The notes: generated by a model not told the origin, from the letters alone. DNA of 8,635 bases from CAITQP01 sp964387965 (GCA_964387965.1 CAYLXO010000024.1:1-8635), one strand, 5' to 3'; positions 1 through 5,303 are shown, counted from the first letter of the stretch. Translations and numbers: made by a program.

Positions 1-513
1 TGAAGCCTCTATCGAAAAACAGTCTGAAATATTTTTCATCCGCTCACTTCGCCTCTTCATGTCAGTTTGAGCAATCGTCTCTTTTGTCTTACGCAAAATA
101 TCTGTACGAAGTACGACGCCTTCCCCGATCAAAGGGACTGCTTCGCGTGCTAGTAGCTCTGCTTGATTGTACCCACGAATCTTTTGTCGATTGCGAGAAA
201 GTGGAATAGGCACAAGAAAAACCTCTGCAGATATAAAGTGTGCTTCTTCCCCTAAAAATTCTTTTATCGCCGTCGCAATATACGGTGCAAAAAATTGTGC
301 TACTCGTTTTCGATTTTTAAATTTCAGTAAATGAATGAGTTTGCGTATTCTCGGGTCTTGATACGCAAAAAGGCTTATGGTCCAGGTCGATTCTGGAGCT
401 TGCGCTGGGGGCAATACACGTGCGCACCCTCTACAAATATCTCCTCCTCGAACTCGACACCCTACACAATAACTCGGAAATAGTGATTCAATTATTTCCG
501 AAATACGACTCAT
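1..513 (-). CDS. comF: ComF family phosphoribosyltransferase (amidophosphoribosyltransferase-like), 3' part cut by window edge
   Basis: Reading in from the left edge, 171 residues are visible and no stop is reached, so the C-terminus lies outside the window. Residues Cys16, Cys19, Cys27 and Cys30 form the N-terminal CxxC...CxxC zinc ribbon of ComF proteins. Then come a stretch around residues 57-70 (RKLIHLLKFKNRKR), the PIPLSRNR...RGYNQAELLA block (103-122), and the RTDILRKTKETIAQT...R..N block (136-161), all in the family order. The PRPP-binding loop that should follow lies outside. ComF/GntX proteins are linked to DNA uptake and transformation; the exact biochemical role is unsettled. The ATG is 1 nt past the pyrD stop (515), so it is the second gene of a pyrD-comF operon and probably translationally coupled. 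No Shine-Dalgarno sequence is visible. Family call firm from motifs; function in this organism inferred. Confidence 0.9.
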   Translation of the reverse strand, partial: MSRISEIIESLFPSYCVGCRVRGGDICRGCARVLPPAQAPESTWTISLFAYQDPRIRKLIHLLKFKNRKRVAQFFAPYIATAIKEFLGEEAHFISAEVFLVPIPLSRNRQKIRGYNQAELLAREAVPLIGEGVVLRTDILRKTKETIAQTDMKRRSERMKNISDCFSIEAS

Positions 514-514
514 A

Positions 515-1471
515 TTATTTCAAAATTTCTTGTGCTTTTTTTATAACTCGCTTCAAATTCCATGGTCGCAATATTGTGATAGTCCCTGGAGAAATAGCTG
601 TAGCACCAATATCTGCAAGCTCCTGAACATGCTTTGGAGATAAGATTCCACCTCCTGCAATAATTGGTTTTGCTTGTCCTTGATGTTGATGACGAAATTG
701 CCGTATCCATTCACGCACTAATGGGAATAAATATTTTCCAGATACTGCTCCCCCACCAAATCGTGCAAGCGGTGATTCTTCGCTACCAAAAAATGCCTCC
801 CGTGCTTCAGGCGTTACATCACGCCATGCAACTGCATTAGAAACACAAATCGCGTCGCAATTGGGATCATTCATAATATCTGATGCAATAGTAGGTGAAA
901 GAACGAGTGAGATTTTTGGGACAAGTGGCACGCCAAGTGTGCTCGCAATTTTTAATGCTTCGTGAATTTCGTGTGAAAGCATTTCCTGATCATGCCCAGT
1001 ATTTGGACACGAAAAATTAATCTGTAATCCGAACGGTGCAGAAAATGCTGATTTTGCATTTGCTAAAAGGGCAACAGCTTCGGTAAGCTCAGAAAGTCGC
1101 TCTTCTTTTGTGTCGCCCACTGACATAAAAGATATGAAAAATGGTTTCGTGAGTTTTTGCCATTTACCTGTCTCTAAAAGGAACGGAAGTCCTGGTCCTG
1201 AAAGATTTACCGCGTTAAGTACAACACCGGCGCCAGGACGTACATACACACACGCAGGCTTGAATTCACGTGGAGTAAGATTGTCAGACGCAAGGGGCAT
1301 ATTACCTGCTCGTGCGTGAAGTGTTGTTGTTTTAGAAACGATAGTGACACCCCGGAGCGAAAAACCTGGGACAAATTTCAAAAAAAAGTGATACGGATAT
1401 CCTTCGCCAAACCATCCCTGAACGCCAGATGCTCCTACCACTTTTCCAAAATCTATGCCTCGAAGTTTCAT
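515..1471 (-). CDS. pyrD: Dihydroorotate dehydrogenase, class 1-like (catalytic Cys)
   Basis: FMN enzyme oxidising dihydroorotate to orotate in de novo pyrimidine synthesis. With the ATG at 1471 it has 318 residues, normal for the family. Visible blocks: SKTTTLHARAGN at 46-57 (substrate/FMN lysine K47), NAVNLSGPG at 86-94, INFSCPN at 151-157, VPKISL at 184-189, SNAVAW at 211-216, FGGGAVSGKYLFPLVREW at 238-255 and IIAGGG at 270-275. The Cys155 in FSCPN corresponds to the class 1 catalytic base (class 2 membrane enzymes have Ser), and there is no N-terminal membrane helix, so a soluble class 1-type enzyme is expected; the electron acceptor cannot be told. The frame stays open upstream to 1534, but ATG 1471 fits family length and lies 7 nt after a -10 box, implying a leaderless mRNA. 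Divergent from pyrE; comF follows by 1 nt. Confidence 0.93.
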   Translation of the reverse strand: MKLRGIDFGKVVGASGVQGWFGEGYPYHFFLKFVPGFSLRGVTIVSKTTTLHARAGNMPLASDNLTPREFKPACVYVRPGAGVVLNAVNLSGPGLPFLLETGKWQKLTKPFFISFMSVGDTKEERLSELTEAVALLANAKSAFSAPFGLQINFSCPNTGHDQEMLSHEIHEALKIASTLGVPLVPKISLVLSPTIASDIMNDPNCDAICVSNAVAWRDVTPEAREAFFGSEESPLARFGGGAVSGKYLFPLVREWIRQFRHQHQGQAKPIIAGGGILSPKHVQELADIGATAISPGTITILRPWNLKRVIKKAQEILK

Positions 1472-1478
1472 CGTAGCT

Positions 1479-1487
1479 ATGCTACCA
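1479..1487 (-). promoter_or_regulatory. Extended -10 of pyrD (TGG-TAGCAT)
   Basis: On the minus strand TGG followed by TAGCAT (hexamer 1484-1479), then 7 nt to the pyrD ATG at 1471. That spacing puts the transcription start at the A of the ATG, so the mRNA would be leaderless. It overlaps the opposite-facing pyrE -10. No convincing -35 was found. Confidence 0.55.
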
Positions 1488-1488
1488 T
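1480..1488 (+). promoter_or_regulatory. Extended -10 of pyrE (TGC-TACCAT)
   Basis: TGC followed by TACCAT (hexamer 1483-1488), then 7 nt to ATG 1496. The hexamer shares bases 1483-1484 with the pyrD -10 on the other strand, and both sit over an inverted repeat GTAGC-TAT-GCTAC (1473-1485). Only one polymerase could occupy this site at a time. Confidence 0.55.
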
Positions 1489-1495
1489 GAATATC

Positions 1496-2173
1496 ATGCT
1501 TATCAAAAAAGACCCTCGCGCAATAATCGCTCATGCAATTCTTACCTGTGGAGCAATGAAAGTCTCAATCGACAAGCCGTTTATGTGGGCTTCAGGTTAT
1601 AACATGCCTGTATATATAGACAATCGTGCACTTATTGGATATCCAAAAGTTCGTAAAGCTATCGCAAAAGCGCTTGCAACTCAGATAAAAAAAGCAGGTC
1701 ATATGTATGCTGGTATCGCTGGTGTAGCAACTGGAGCAATCCCGCATGCAACAACTCTCGCTGATAAGCTCCGACTTCCCCTCTTATACATTCGTCCAAA
1801 ACCAAAAGATCACGGTATAGGTAAACAAGTCGAAGGTGATATTCCTGGTGGTATCACCAGCAAAAAAATTCTCGTTGTAGAAGACACAGTATCAACTGGT
1901 GGTAGCTCTGCACGTGCAGTAGAAGCGATACGCCAAGAAGGCGCTATTGCAAACGAACTTGTATGTATCTACTACCACGATCTTCCAGGAACGGAAAACG
2001 TCTTTGAAAAAATGAACCCTGTATGTTCGCTCACACCACTCATTACGTTTCAATATCTTGTAGAACGCGCTCGTGCCGAACACATTTTTGATGAAGCCAC
2101 CCTTACAGAACTCGAATCATGGCACAAAGATCCGTTTAATTGGTACACAAAACGTGCTGATGCACAAAAATAG
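1496..2173 (+). CDS. pyrE: Orotate phosphoribosyltransferase
   Basis: Transfers phosphoribose from PRPP to orotate to give OMP, the step after PyrD. With the start at 1496 it has 225 residues, typical of PyrE. Visible: GYNMPVYIDNR at 35-44 (orotate/PRPP binding region), the YAGIAGVATGAIPHA block at 71-85, the flexible catalytic loop region RPKPKDHGIGKQVEG at 100-114 (PRPP-contacting Lys residues and the HG(I/T)G(K/R) signature), and the PRPP motif ILVVEDTVSTGGSS at 125-138. An in-frame ATG at 1487 exists, but it overlaps the -10 box, so it should not be on the transcript; 1496 is exactly 7 nt downstream of the box. Longer extension to 1316 runs antisense into pyrD and is not credible. It is the first plus-strand gene of the divergent pair; the next gene starts 38 nt after its stop with its own -10. 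Confidence 0.95.
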   Translation: MLIKKDPRAIIAHAILTCGAMKVSIDKPFMWASGYNMPVYIDNRALIGYPKVRKAIAKALATQIKKAGHMYAGIAGVATGAIPHATTLADKLRLPLLYIRPKPKDHGIGKQVEGDIPGGITSKKILVVEDTVSTGGSSARAVEAIRQEGAIANELVCIYYHDLPGTENVFEKMNPVCSLTPLITFQYLVERARAEHIFDEATLTELESWHKDPFNWYTKRADAQK

Positions 2174-2197
2174 CTTTCAAGTTTACACATTAAGCCT

Positions 2198-2203
2198 TAT
2201 ACT
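2198..2203 (+). promoter_or_regulatory. -10 box TATACT of the 2212 gene
   Basis: TATACT at 2198-2203, 8 nt before the ATG at 2212, again predicting a leaderless or near-leaderless mRNA. A weak TTTCAA at 2175-2180 lies 17 nt upstream in -35 position. It suggests the gene is transcribed independently of pyrE. Confidence 0.45.
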
Positions 2204-2211
2204 TATCTCGT

Positions 2212-2682
2212 ATGGCAAAGAGTGAACCGCGCATCACATGGACAATTGAAGAGTTTACTTATCGCGAAAAAGGCCCAGACTGGTTTTGGGCACTTGGGGT
2301 TATTGCTGTAGCTTCTGCCGCAATCGCGATTATTTACCATAATATTCTTTTTGCAATTTTCATTATTCTTGGAGCTGTCATTCTTGGTGTGTATGCAAAC
2401 AAACGCCCAGAACTTATTGATGTTGCGATTAGTGACGAAGGAGTGTCGCTTCGTGGCTTCTTGTACCCGTTCGAAAAAATAAAAGGGTTTGCTGTTGACG
2501 AACATGACCTTGGAAACTTTTTACTTATCGAAACTTCTCGATTTCTCGTACCGATTATTTCTATTCCCCTTCCAGTAGGACTTGAAGCCGACGGGTTGCG
2601 TGCACTCCTAAAAACAAAAATTACCGAAAAGACTCTTACTGAACCCGTCTCGCATAGACTTATGGATCATATTGGTTTCTAA
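2212..2682 (+). CDS. Two-helix membrane protein with a cytosolic, PH-like C-terminal domain (unknown function)
   Basis: 156 residues. The N-terminus (1-23) is polar, ending in a tryptophan-rich entry (DWFWAL). Two hydrophobic segments follow at about 26-42 and 44-62, separated by YHN, consistent with a helical hairpin. The rest (about 65-150) is soluble with alternating beta-like segments: ELIDVAISDEGVSLRGFLYPF, KGFAVDEHD, NFLLIETSR, then IISIPLP and a final helix GLEADGLRALLKTKI. This order resembles bacterial PH-like domains attached to membrane hairpins, a layout common among small uncharacterised proteins of candidate phyla; that resemblance is an inference from pattern, not a search. No catalytic motif is visible. 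It has its own -10 box and converges with the 3171 gene across a large branched terminator. Confidence 0.8.
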   Translation: MAKSEPRITWTIEEFTYREKGPDWFWALGVIAVASAAIAIIYHNILFAIFIILGAVILGVYANKRPELIDVAISDEGVSLRGFLYPFEKIKGFAVDEHDLGNFLLIETSRFLVPIISIPLPVGLEADGLRALLKTKITEKTLTEPVSHRLMDHIGF

Positions 2683-2687
2683 TACAA

Positions 2688-2787
2688 ATTTAAAAAACAC
2701 CCTTGGCTAAAAACAAAAAACTCAAGAAAGATTCTTGAGTTTTTTGTTCGCCCGACCTATATCTAGGTTTAGGGGTGTTTTTTAAAT
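2688..2787. terminator. Nested bidirectional terminator with branched (three-way) inverted repeats
   Basis: Between two convergent genes. An outer stem pairs ATTTAAAAAACACCC (2688-2702) with its complement at 2773-2787, 15 bp, extendable by two weaker pairs. Inside it are a 17-bp hairpin (2712-2728 with 2732-2748, loop AGA) ending in a T run, which alone would terminate in both directions, and a small hairpin ACCTA-TATC-TAGGT (2755-2768). Together they draw a three-way junction. Stems are read directly; function as terminator is inferred from position and T runs. Confidence 0.8.
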
Positions 2788-2793
2788 AACGGG

Positions 2794-3171
2794 TTATTTC
2801 TCTTCGATTTTTCGTGCAAGCTCGTCGAGCTTATCTGCAAGTTGTTTGAGAGTAATTTCTTCTGTTACAACCTGCCCTTCAACCTTTTGCAAAAATCGTT
2901 TCTCTGTTTTTTCTTCTTGCGCGACGTTTCGGATAATGATTGTGTTACCAATAAATGTCTGAATAAATACTCCTACTCCTCCAAGCAAAAGAGTTCCAAT
3001 AATGACTGAAGCGAACGGAGAAATACCAATACTATCTAATATCTCCCAAATTCCTCGCCAGAAAATAATCGCGCCCGCACCTGCGATAAACGCCTGAACG
3101 AATGGTAATCGTTCGAAGAATCGTCGGGCTCGTTCCTCAGTACGAAGTAATATTTTTGTGATTGCTAACAT
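2794..3171 (-). CDS. Small two-helix membrane protein with C-terminal coiled coil (unknown function)
   Basis: 125 residues from the ATG at 3171. An amphipathic, Arg-rich N-terminus (9-21, RTEERARRFFERL) leads into hydrophobic segments at about 26-45 and 54-76, with Gly-rich turns (GAGA, GGVGV). The C-terminal third (about 84-125) is charged and heptad-like (EEITLKQLADKLDELARKIEEK region), predicting a cytosolic coiled coil. No enzyme motif is seen; I do not recognise the family. The frame is open back to a TTG at 3195, but that start precedes the -10 box (3179-3184); ATG 3171 lies 7 nt after the box, so the shorter form is chosen. Divergent from the hairpin-rich element at 3207-3545 and convergent with the 2212 gene. 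Confidence 0.8.
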   Translation of the reverse strand: MLAITKILLRTEERARRFFERLPFVQAFIAGAGAIIFWRGIWEILDSIGISPFASVIIGTLLLGGVGVFIQTFIGNTIIIRNVAQEEKTEKRFLQKVEGQVVTEEITLKQLADKLDELARKIEEK

Positions 3172-3178
3172 ATGAGAG

Positions 3179-3187
3179 ATTGTAGCA
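3179..3187 (-). promoter_or_regulatory. Extended -10 (TGC-TACAAT) of the 3171 gene
   Basis: Minus strand TGC then TACAAT (hexamer 3184-3179), 7 nt before the ATG at 3171. The match to an extended -10 is strong and fixes the start codon; the predicted mRNA is leaderless. Confidence 0.65.
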
Positions 3188-3206
3188 CAAAGCAATTTTC
3201 TCGGTA

Positions 3207-3545
3207 GGACCGTGAGTACACTTATCGACCCCTACTGGGTCAGTACAGGTTTCCGATTCCTACACGCGACTGAAGCAGTTCAGTCGCTCTCGATCACTAT
3301 GTGGTCACAGATAATTCCTCGTCGCCACTCGGAATTTCCGCGACCCCGCCTCGCGGTTTCGCTTACTAGCGAAACATCACTGCGGCCATCACACACAGCA
3401 AAAAGACTGCCGTAGAGGCAGTCTTTTTGTCTTCGGTGATGCCCCTCGTGATGGAACTTTTCAGTTCATTGCAGGGTAAAGCTTTTCTGACCTTTTCTGG
3501 TTTACCAGATCGAAGCCCCTCGTGCGCTAGCAAAAGTGACGGTCC
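3207..3545. other. Hairpin-dense intergenic element, candidate structured noncoding RNA
   Basis: This 339-nt stretch lies in the 443-nt space between divergent genes (3171 and 3615) and has no credible gene. Its ends pair perfectly: GGACCGT (3207-3213) with ACGGTCC (3539-3545). Between them are successive hairpins: GACCC/GGGTC (3227-3241), GCGACTGAA/TTCAGTCGC (about 3266-3287), GATCAC/GTGGTC (3292-3306), AATTCC/GGAATT (3313-3336), CCGCGA/TCGCGG (3338-3356), GTTTCGC/GCGAAAC (3356-3375), a long rod 3375-3453 around a terminator-like hairpin, GAACT/AGTTC (3454-3467) and CTGG/CCAG (about 3497-3508). On the minus strand the 3454-3467 hairpin has a GAAA (GNRA) loop, slightly favouring that strand; a weak TTGAAA-18-TGTCAT promoter would start there near 3545. 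It is visibly richer in G+C than its surroundings. I could not match it to RNase P RNA, tmRNA, SRP RNA or 6S RNA. It might instead be a decayed repeat cluster. Confidence 0.5.
3399..3429. terminator. Terminator-like hairpin inside the structured element
   Basis: CAAAAAGACTGCC (3399-3411), loop GTAGA, then the complement GGCAGTCTTTTTG (3417-3429): 13 perfect pairs with A and T runs on both sides, so it could end transcription in either direction. It forms the tip of a longer rod (outer CATCAC/GTGATG pairs at 3375-3380/3448-3453 and 3387-3392/3436-3441). If it terminates, a plus RNA would be about 220 nt and a minus RNA about 150 nt. Confidence 0.65.
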
Positions 3546-3587
3546 ATACAATGACAGAAAAGCACTATTTACATTTTCAATAAATGT

Positions 3588-3593
3588 TATATT
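3588..3593 (+). promoter_or_regulatory. Candidate -10 (TGT-TATATT) of the 3615 gene
   Basis: TATATT at 3588-3593 preceded by TGT gives an extended -10; transcription would start near 3600, leaving a leader of about 15 nt. A 6-bp hairpin ACATTT/AAATGT (3571-3587) sits immediately upstream, overlapping the TG element. No clear -35. Confidence 0.35.
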
Positions 3594-3614
3594 ATAAGAA
3601 AAAATCGCATTAAC

Positions 3615-3977
3615 ATGAAAGGTATAGATATATTACAGAGCGAATACGCAAAAACCGGCTATTTCATCTACCTTTATGAGCGCTCTACGCGAGTATTCAT
3701 CGGGAAGATTGATTTCTTTTTTTGGCCAATATTTGGAGAATACGCAAGCTTTCTTGCGGAGCAATACTCAGTATACAGGTTTGATCATCCCACATGGGCG
3801 AAGTGGAACAATCCTTTTACTGCCATGTTCAGTATGAAAGGTATTCACCCCGACACCAGCAAGAAAGGTCTGATTGCAGACCACATCTTCGGCAGTCTTG
3901 TTTTCCTCAAGGATAAAAATGCTGTGTATGAGTACCTGCGAGACAGCGGCAAATCTGTAGACGAGCTATTCCTTTGA
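3615..3977 (+). CDS. Hypothetical protein, 120 residues
   Basis: Not recognised. The protein is rich in aromatic residues: YFIYLYERSTRVFIGKIDFFFWPIF at about 16-40 reads as beta strands or a buried core rather than a clean membrane helix, followed by YASFLAEQY, a WAKW segment at 61-64 and a charged C-terminal helix (KNAVYEYLRDSGKSVDELFL, 101-120). No signal peptide, Cys pairs or enzyme motif are visible. The ATG at 3615 follows a plausible -10 with a short leader, and a strong terminator follows at 3997-4032, supporting a genuine single-gene unit. It lies next to the structured element and shows no similarity by eye to other proteins here. Moderately sure it is expressed; function unknown. 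Confidence 0.65.
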   Translation: MKGIDILQSEYAKTGYFIYLYERSTRVFIGKIDFFFWPIFGEYASFLAEQYSVYRFDHPTWAKWNNPFTAMFSMKGIHPDTSKKGLIADHIFGSLVFLKDKNAVYEYLRDSGKSVDELFL

Positions 3978-3996
3978 TTCGGAAATTTATTTTAAG

Positions 3997-4036
3997 ACTA
4001 GCCCTAACTTCAATTTTGGAGTTAGGGCTAATTTTA
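3997..4036 (+). terminator. Rho-independent terminator of the 3615 gene
   Basis: TAGCCCTAACT (3999-4009) pairs with AGTTAGGGCTA (4020-4030), extended inward by two pairs to 13 bp with loop AATTTT, followed by ATTTTATT. It begins 21 nt after the stop of the 3615 gene. Confidence 0.85.
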
Positions 4037-4040
4037 TTAC

Positions 4041-4076
4041 AAACAGAAAACCACCCTTAAGGGTGGTTTTCTGTTT
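4041..4076. terminator. Perfect 16-bp palindromic terminator between the 3615 gene and tRNA-Arg
   Basis: AAACAGAAAACCACCC (4041-4056), loop TTAA, then its exact complement (4061-4076). A/T runs flank the GC core on both sides. Lying about 50 nt beyond the 3' end of the minus-strand tRNA, it most likely terminates that transcript, and backs up the 3999-4030 hairpin for the opposite one. Confidence 0.85.
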
Positions 4077-4126
4077 CGTAGGCTTTCGAGGGCGTTTTAA
4101 GCTCCTCGTGAGGCCTCACTGGAATG

Positions 4127-4198
4127 TGATCTCGGCAGGAATCGAACCTGCATTTCTCCCTTCGCAGGGGAGTGTCCTATCCATTGAACGACAAGACC
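4127..4198 (-). tRNA. tRNA-Arg, anticodon GCG
   Basis: 72 nt on the minus strand with a full cloverleaf. Acceptor GGTCTTG pairs with CGAGATC (two G-U pairs), discriminator A; D stem GTTC/GGAC with A20-type loop AATGGATA typical of arginine tRNAs; anticodon stem CTCCC/GGGAG with loop CTGCGAA, giving anticodon GCG at 4165-4163; variable AAATG; T arm GCAGG-TTCGATT-CCTGC. It reads CGC (and CGU by wobble), hence arginine. CCA is not encoded (CATTCC follows), so it must be added by nucleotidyltransferase. Bacteria normally use ACG (inosine-modified) here, so GCG is unusual. The gene is isolated between hairpins 4041-4076 and 4294-4321. The trailer contains a 12-nt palindrome GTGAGGCCTCAC (4108-4119). 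Confidence 0.93.
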
Positions 4199-4255
4199 TA
4201 AAATGTAAACAACTGCTCTTGGCAGTTACCTATAAATACAATATTCAGGCACTAA

Positions 4256-4284
4256 TTTTTACCATGAATTTTCGCTTTTCGCAA
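4256..4284 (-). promoter_or_regulatory. Candidate promoter for tRNA-Arg
   Basis: Minus strand TTGCGA (4284-4279), 17-nt spacer ending in TGG, then TAAAAA (4261-4256). Transcription would start near 4249, giving a 50-nt precursor leader that includes a 6-bp hairpin AACTGC/GCAGTT (4211-4227). Plausible but weak -10. Confidence 0.3.
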
Positions 4285-4293
4285 CTTATTTAT

Positions 4294-4321
4294 AAAGGCA
4301 TGCTTTGTAAAGCATGCCTTT
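4294..4321 (-). terminator. Terminator of the 4916 gene
   Basis: AAAGGCATGCTTT (4294-4306) and its complement (4309-4321) are separated by only GT, so in practice an 11-bp stem with a 6-nt loop. It starts 5 nt after the minus-strand stop at 4326 and is followed by an A/T run on that strand. It separates this gene from the tRNA. Confidence 0.7.
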
Positions 4322-4325
4322 AAAA

Positions 4326-4916
4326 TTAATGTACTGTAATGAAATAAACCTCTTTTTTGTCAGGGATAATCGAGCCCTTAGACAACAATTCTGGAACGAT
4401 TTTCTTATGTTTGTGTGTTGTATCAAGATATGTAAGTACAGGACCTTCATTTACATACCCAGGGTTACTTGGCACAATATAAGAATATTCTTCCTGCCTA
4501 AAAGAAAAAATTAAACCTTTTGGTAATTCTTCTTCGGGTATCGCATAGAGTGCGAGTGCAAGCCCGTACACGCCTGGCAATTCTAGCTTATTGCTAGTGA
4601 ATCTAGCAAAAGGATTGGCCAGCGCTTTTTTCTTGCATTCGTTGTAACAATGTGTGACCGCGTTTTTGTCCCAATCAAATTCCCCTTGAATCGAAATTCT
4701 GTGCAAAAATATTGCAACTTTCACATCTGGAGTAAATGGGTTTTTCTCTTTAAAACGTGGGTTACCCTTTTGCTTTAAAAGCGTAGATGTTGCATCAAAT
4801 ATCTTTGCCCAGCTCGTGTTGTTGTAATTAGTAGCAAGTATCTCGTCTAGAATATTTTTGTCAGGAATTCGTGTCGCCTGTTGCCAGAGTGAGCTTGATT
4901 GTATTGTGTATTTCAT
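4326..4916 (-). CDS. Hypothetical soluble protein, 196 residues
   Basis: Not recognised. No signal peptide, membrane helix or metal-binding cysteine pair is visible. The N-terminal half looks mixed helical (LWQQATRIPDKNILDEILA at about 10-28; FDATSTLLKQK at 40-50) and contains a basic patch KQKGNPRFKEKNPF (48-61). A stretch near 87-99 has two cysteine-flanked charged residues (HCYNECKKKALAN). The C-terminal part (about 115-196) is beta-like and ends with KKEVYFITVH. The ATG at 4916 is the first in frame; a possible -10 TATTCT (4943-4938) would give a leader of about 14 nt. A stem-loop terminator follows its stop closely. Composition and codon choice look like the rest of the window. Real gene likely from length and terminator; function unknown. 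Confidence 0.7.
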   Translation of the reverse strand: MKYTIQSSSLWQQATRIPDKNILDEILATNYNNTSWAKIFDATSTLLKQKGNPRFKEKNPFTPDVKVAIFLHRISIQGEFDWDKNAVTHCYNECKKKALANPFARFTSNKLELPGVYGLALALYAIPEEELPKGLIFSFRQEEYSYIVPSNPGYVNEGPVLTYLDTTHKHKKIVPELLSKGSIIPDKKEVYFITVH

Positions 4917-5035
4917 ACGTCAGTGTTTTGTTTTGATAGAATATTTTTTCTGAGTGTTACTGTACGCGTGTTTGTCGTTTATGCGAATATTTTAAAAAAT
5001 GTGGATAACTCCCCTCCTTGTAGGGATATTTAAAA

Positions 5036-5064
5036 TTGAAAATGGTATCCTATATACATACGAT
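5036..5064 (+). promoter_or_regulatory. Sigma-70-type promoter of the 5100 gene
   Basis: TTGAAA (5036-5041), exactly 17 nt, then TACGAT (5059-5064). The best -35/-10 pair in the window. Start near 5071, leaving about 29 nt of leader that contains the 12-nt box at 5074-5085. Confidence 0.6.
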
Positions 5065-5073
5065 TTCGGTCGC

Positions 5074-5085
5074 CATTATAAGATT
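5074..5085 (+). promoter_or_regulatory. Leader box CATTATAAGATT, copy 1
   Basis: CATTATAAGATT lies 9 nt after the -10 and 14 nt before the ATG of the 5100 gene. An identical box at identical distances precedes the thioredoxin-like gene (5616-5627, minus). It would sit at the 5' end of the mRNA leader. Alternatively TATAAG inside it could be a second -10. Confidence 0.45.
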
Positions 5086-5099
5086 TAGTAGTTAGACAT

Positions 5100-5303
5100 A
5101 TGAAGACTCACTTTTCTCTATCTGAAATGCTCCACGGTTTGGGCATTATCATGGGAATCTTTGGTGCTGCAGTTCTTTTTTCAAAATGGATTGGGTACCC
5201 AATGCTTGGAATGATGTTTGGTGATGCAACTCCGTATCTCCTCGTTGCAATCTGGCTCCAGCTTGCGACAATGCACCACGCAAAAATTGAAGCGACGCAC
5301 TAA
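5100..5303 (+). CDS. Small two-helix membrane protein (unknown function)
   Basis: 67 residues with hydrophobic segments at about 11-29 (HGLGIIMGIFGAAVLFSKW) and 45-58 (PYLLVAIWLQLATM), joined by a Gly/Met-rich linker (GYPMLGMMFGDA). Methionine and histidine are frequent (MLH near the start, MHHAKIEATH at the end), which could reflect metal contact but is not a recognised motif. The protein has no signal peptide distinct from helix 1. It has a well-formed promoter (TTGAAA-17-TACGAT) and a 29-nt leader carrying the same 12-nt box as the convergent thioredoxin-like gene, suggesting co-regulation. Its stop codon is already part of the shared terminator stem. Function not identifiable from sequence alone. 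Confidence 0.75.
   Translation: MKTHFSLSEMLHGLGIIMGIFGAAVLFSKWIGYPMLGMMFGDATPYLLVAIWLQLATMHHAKIEATH

Noticed and set aside
3212..3415. Plus-strand 67-residue open frame in the hairpin-rich region
   Set aside because: Its codons run through hairpin stems and it has no sensible protein pattern and no promoter; better explained as noncoding.
3207..3545. Possible tmRNA, RNase P RNA, SRP RNA or 6S RNA
   Set aside because: None of their conserved sequence blocks could be found on either strand, although a few short similarities (for example a GATTCC run) were tested.
3366..3551. Minus-strand 61-residue open frame
   Set aside because: Crosses the terminator-like hairpin and the repeated GCCCCTCGTG motif; no recognisable protein and no credible start signal.
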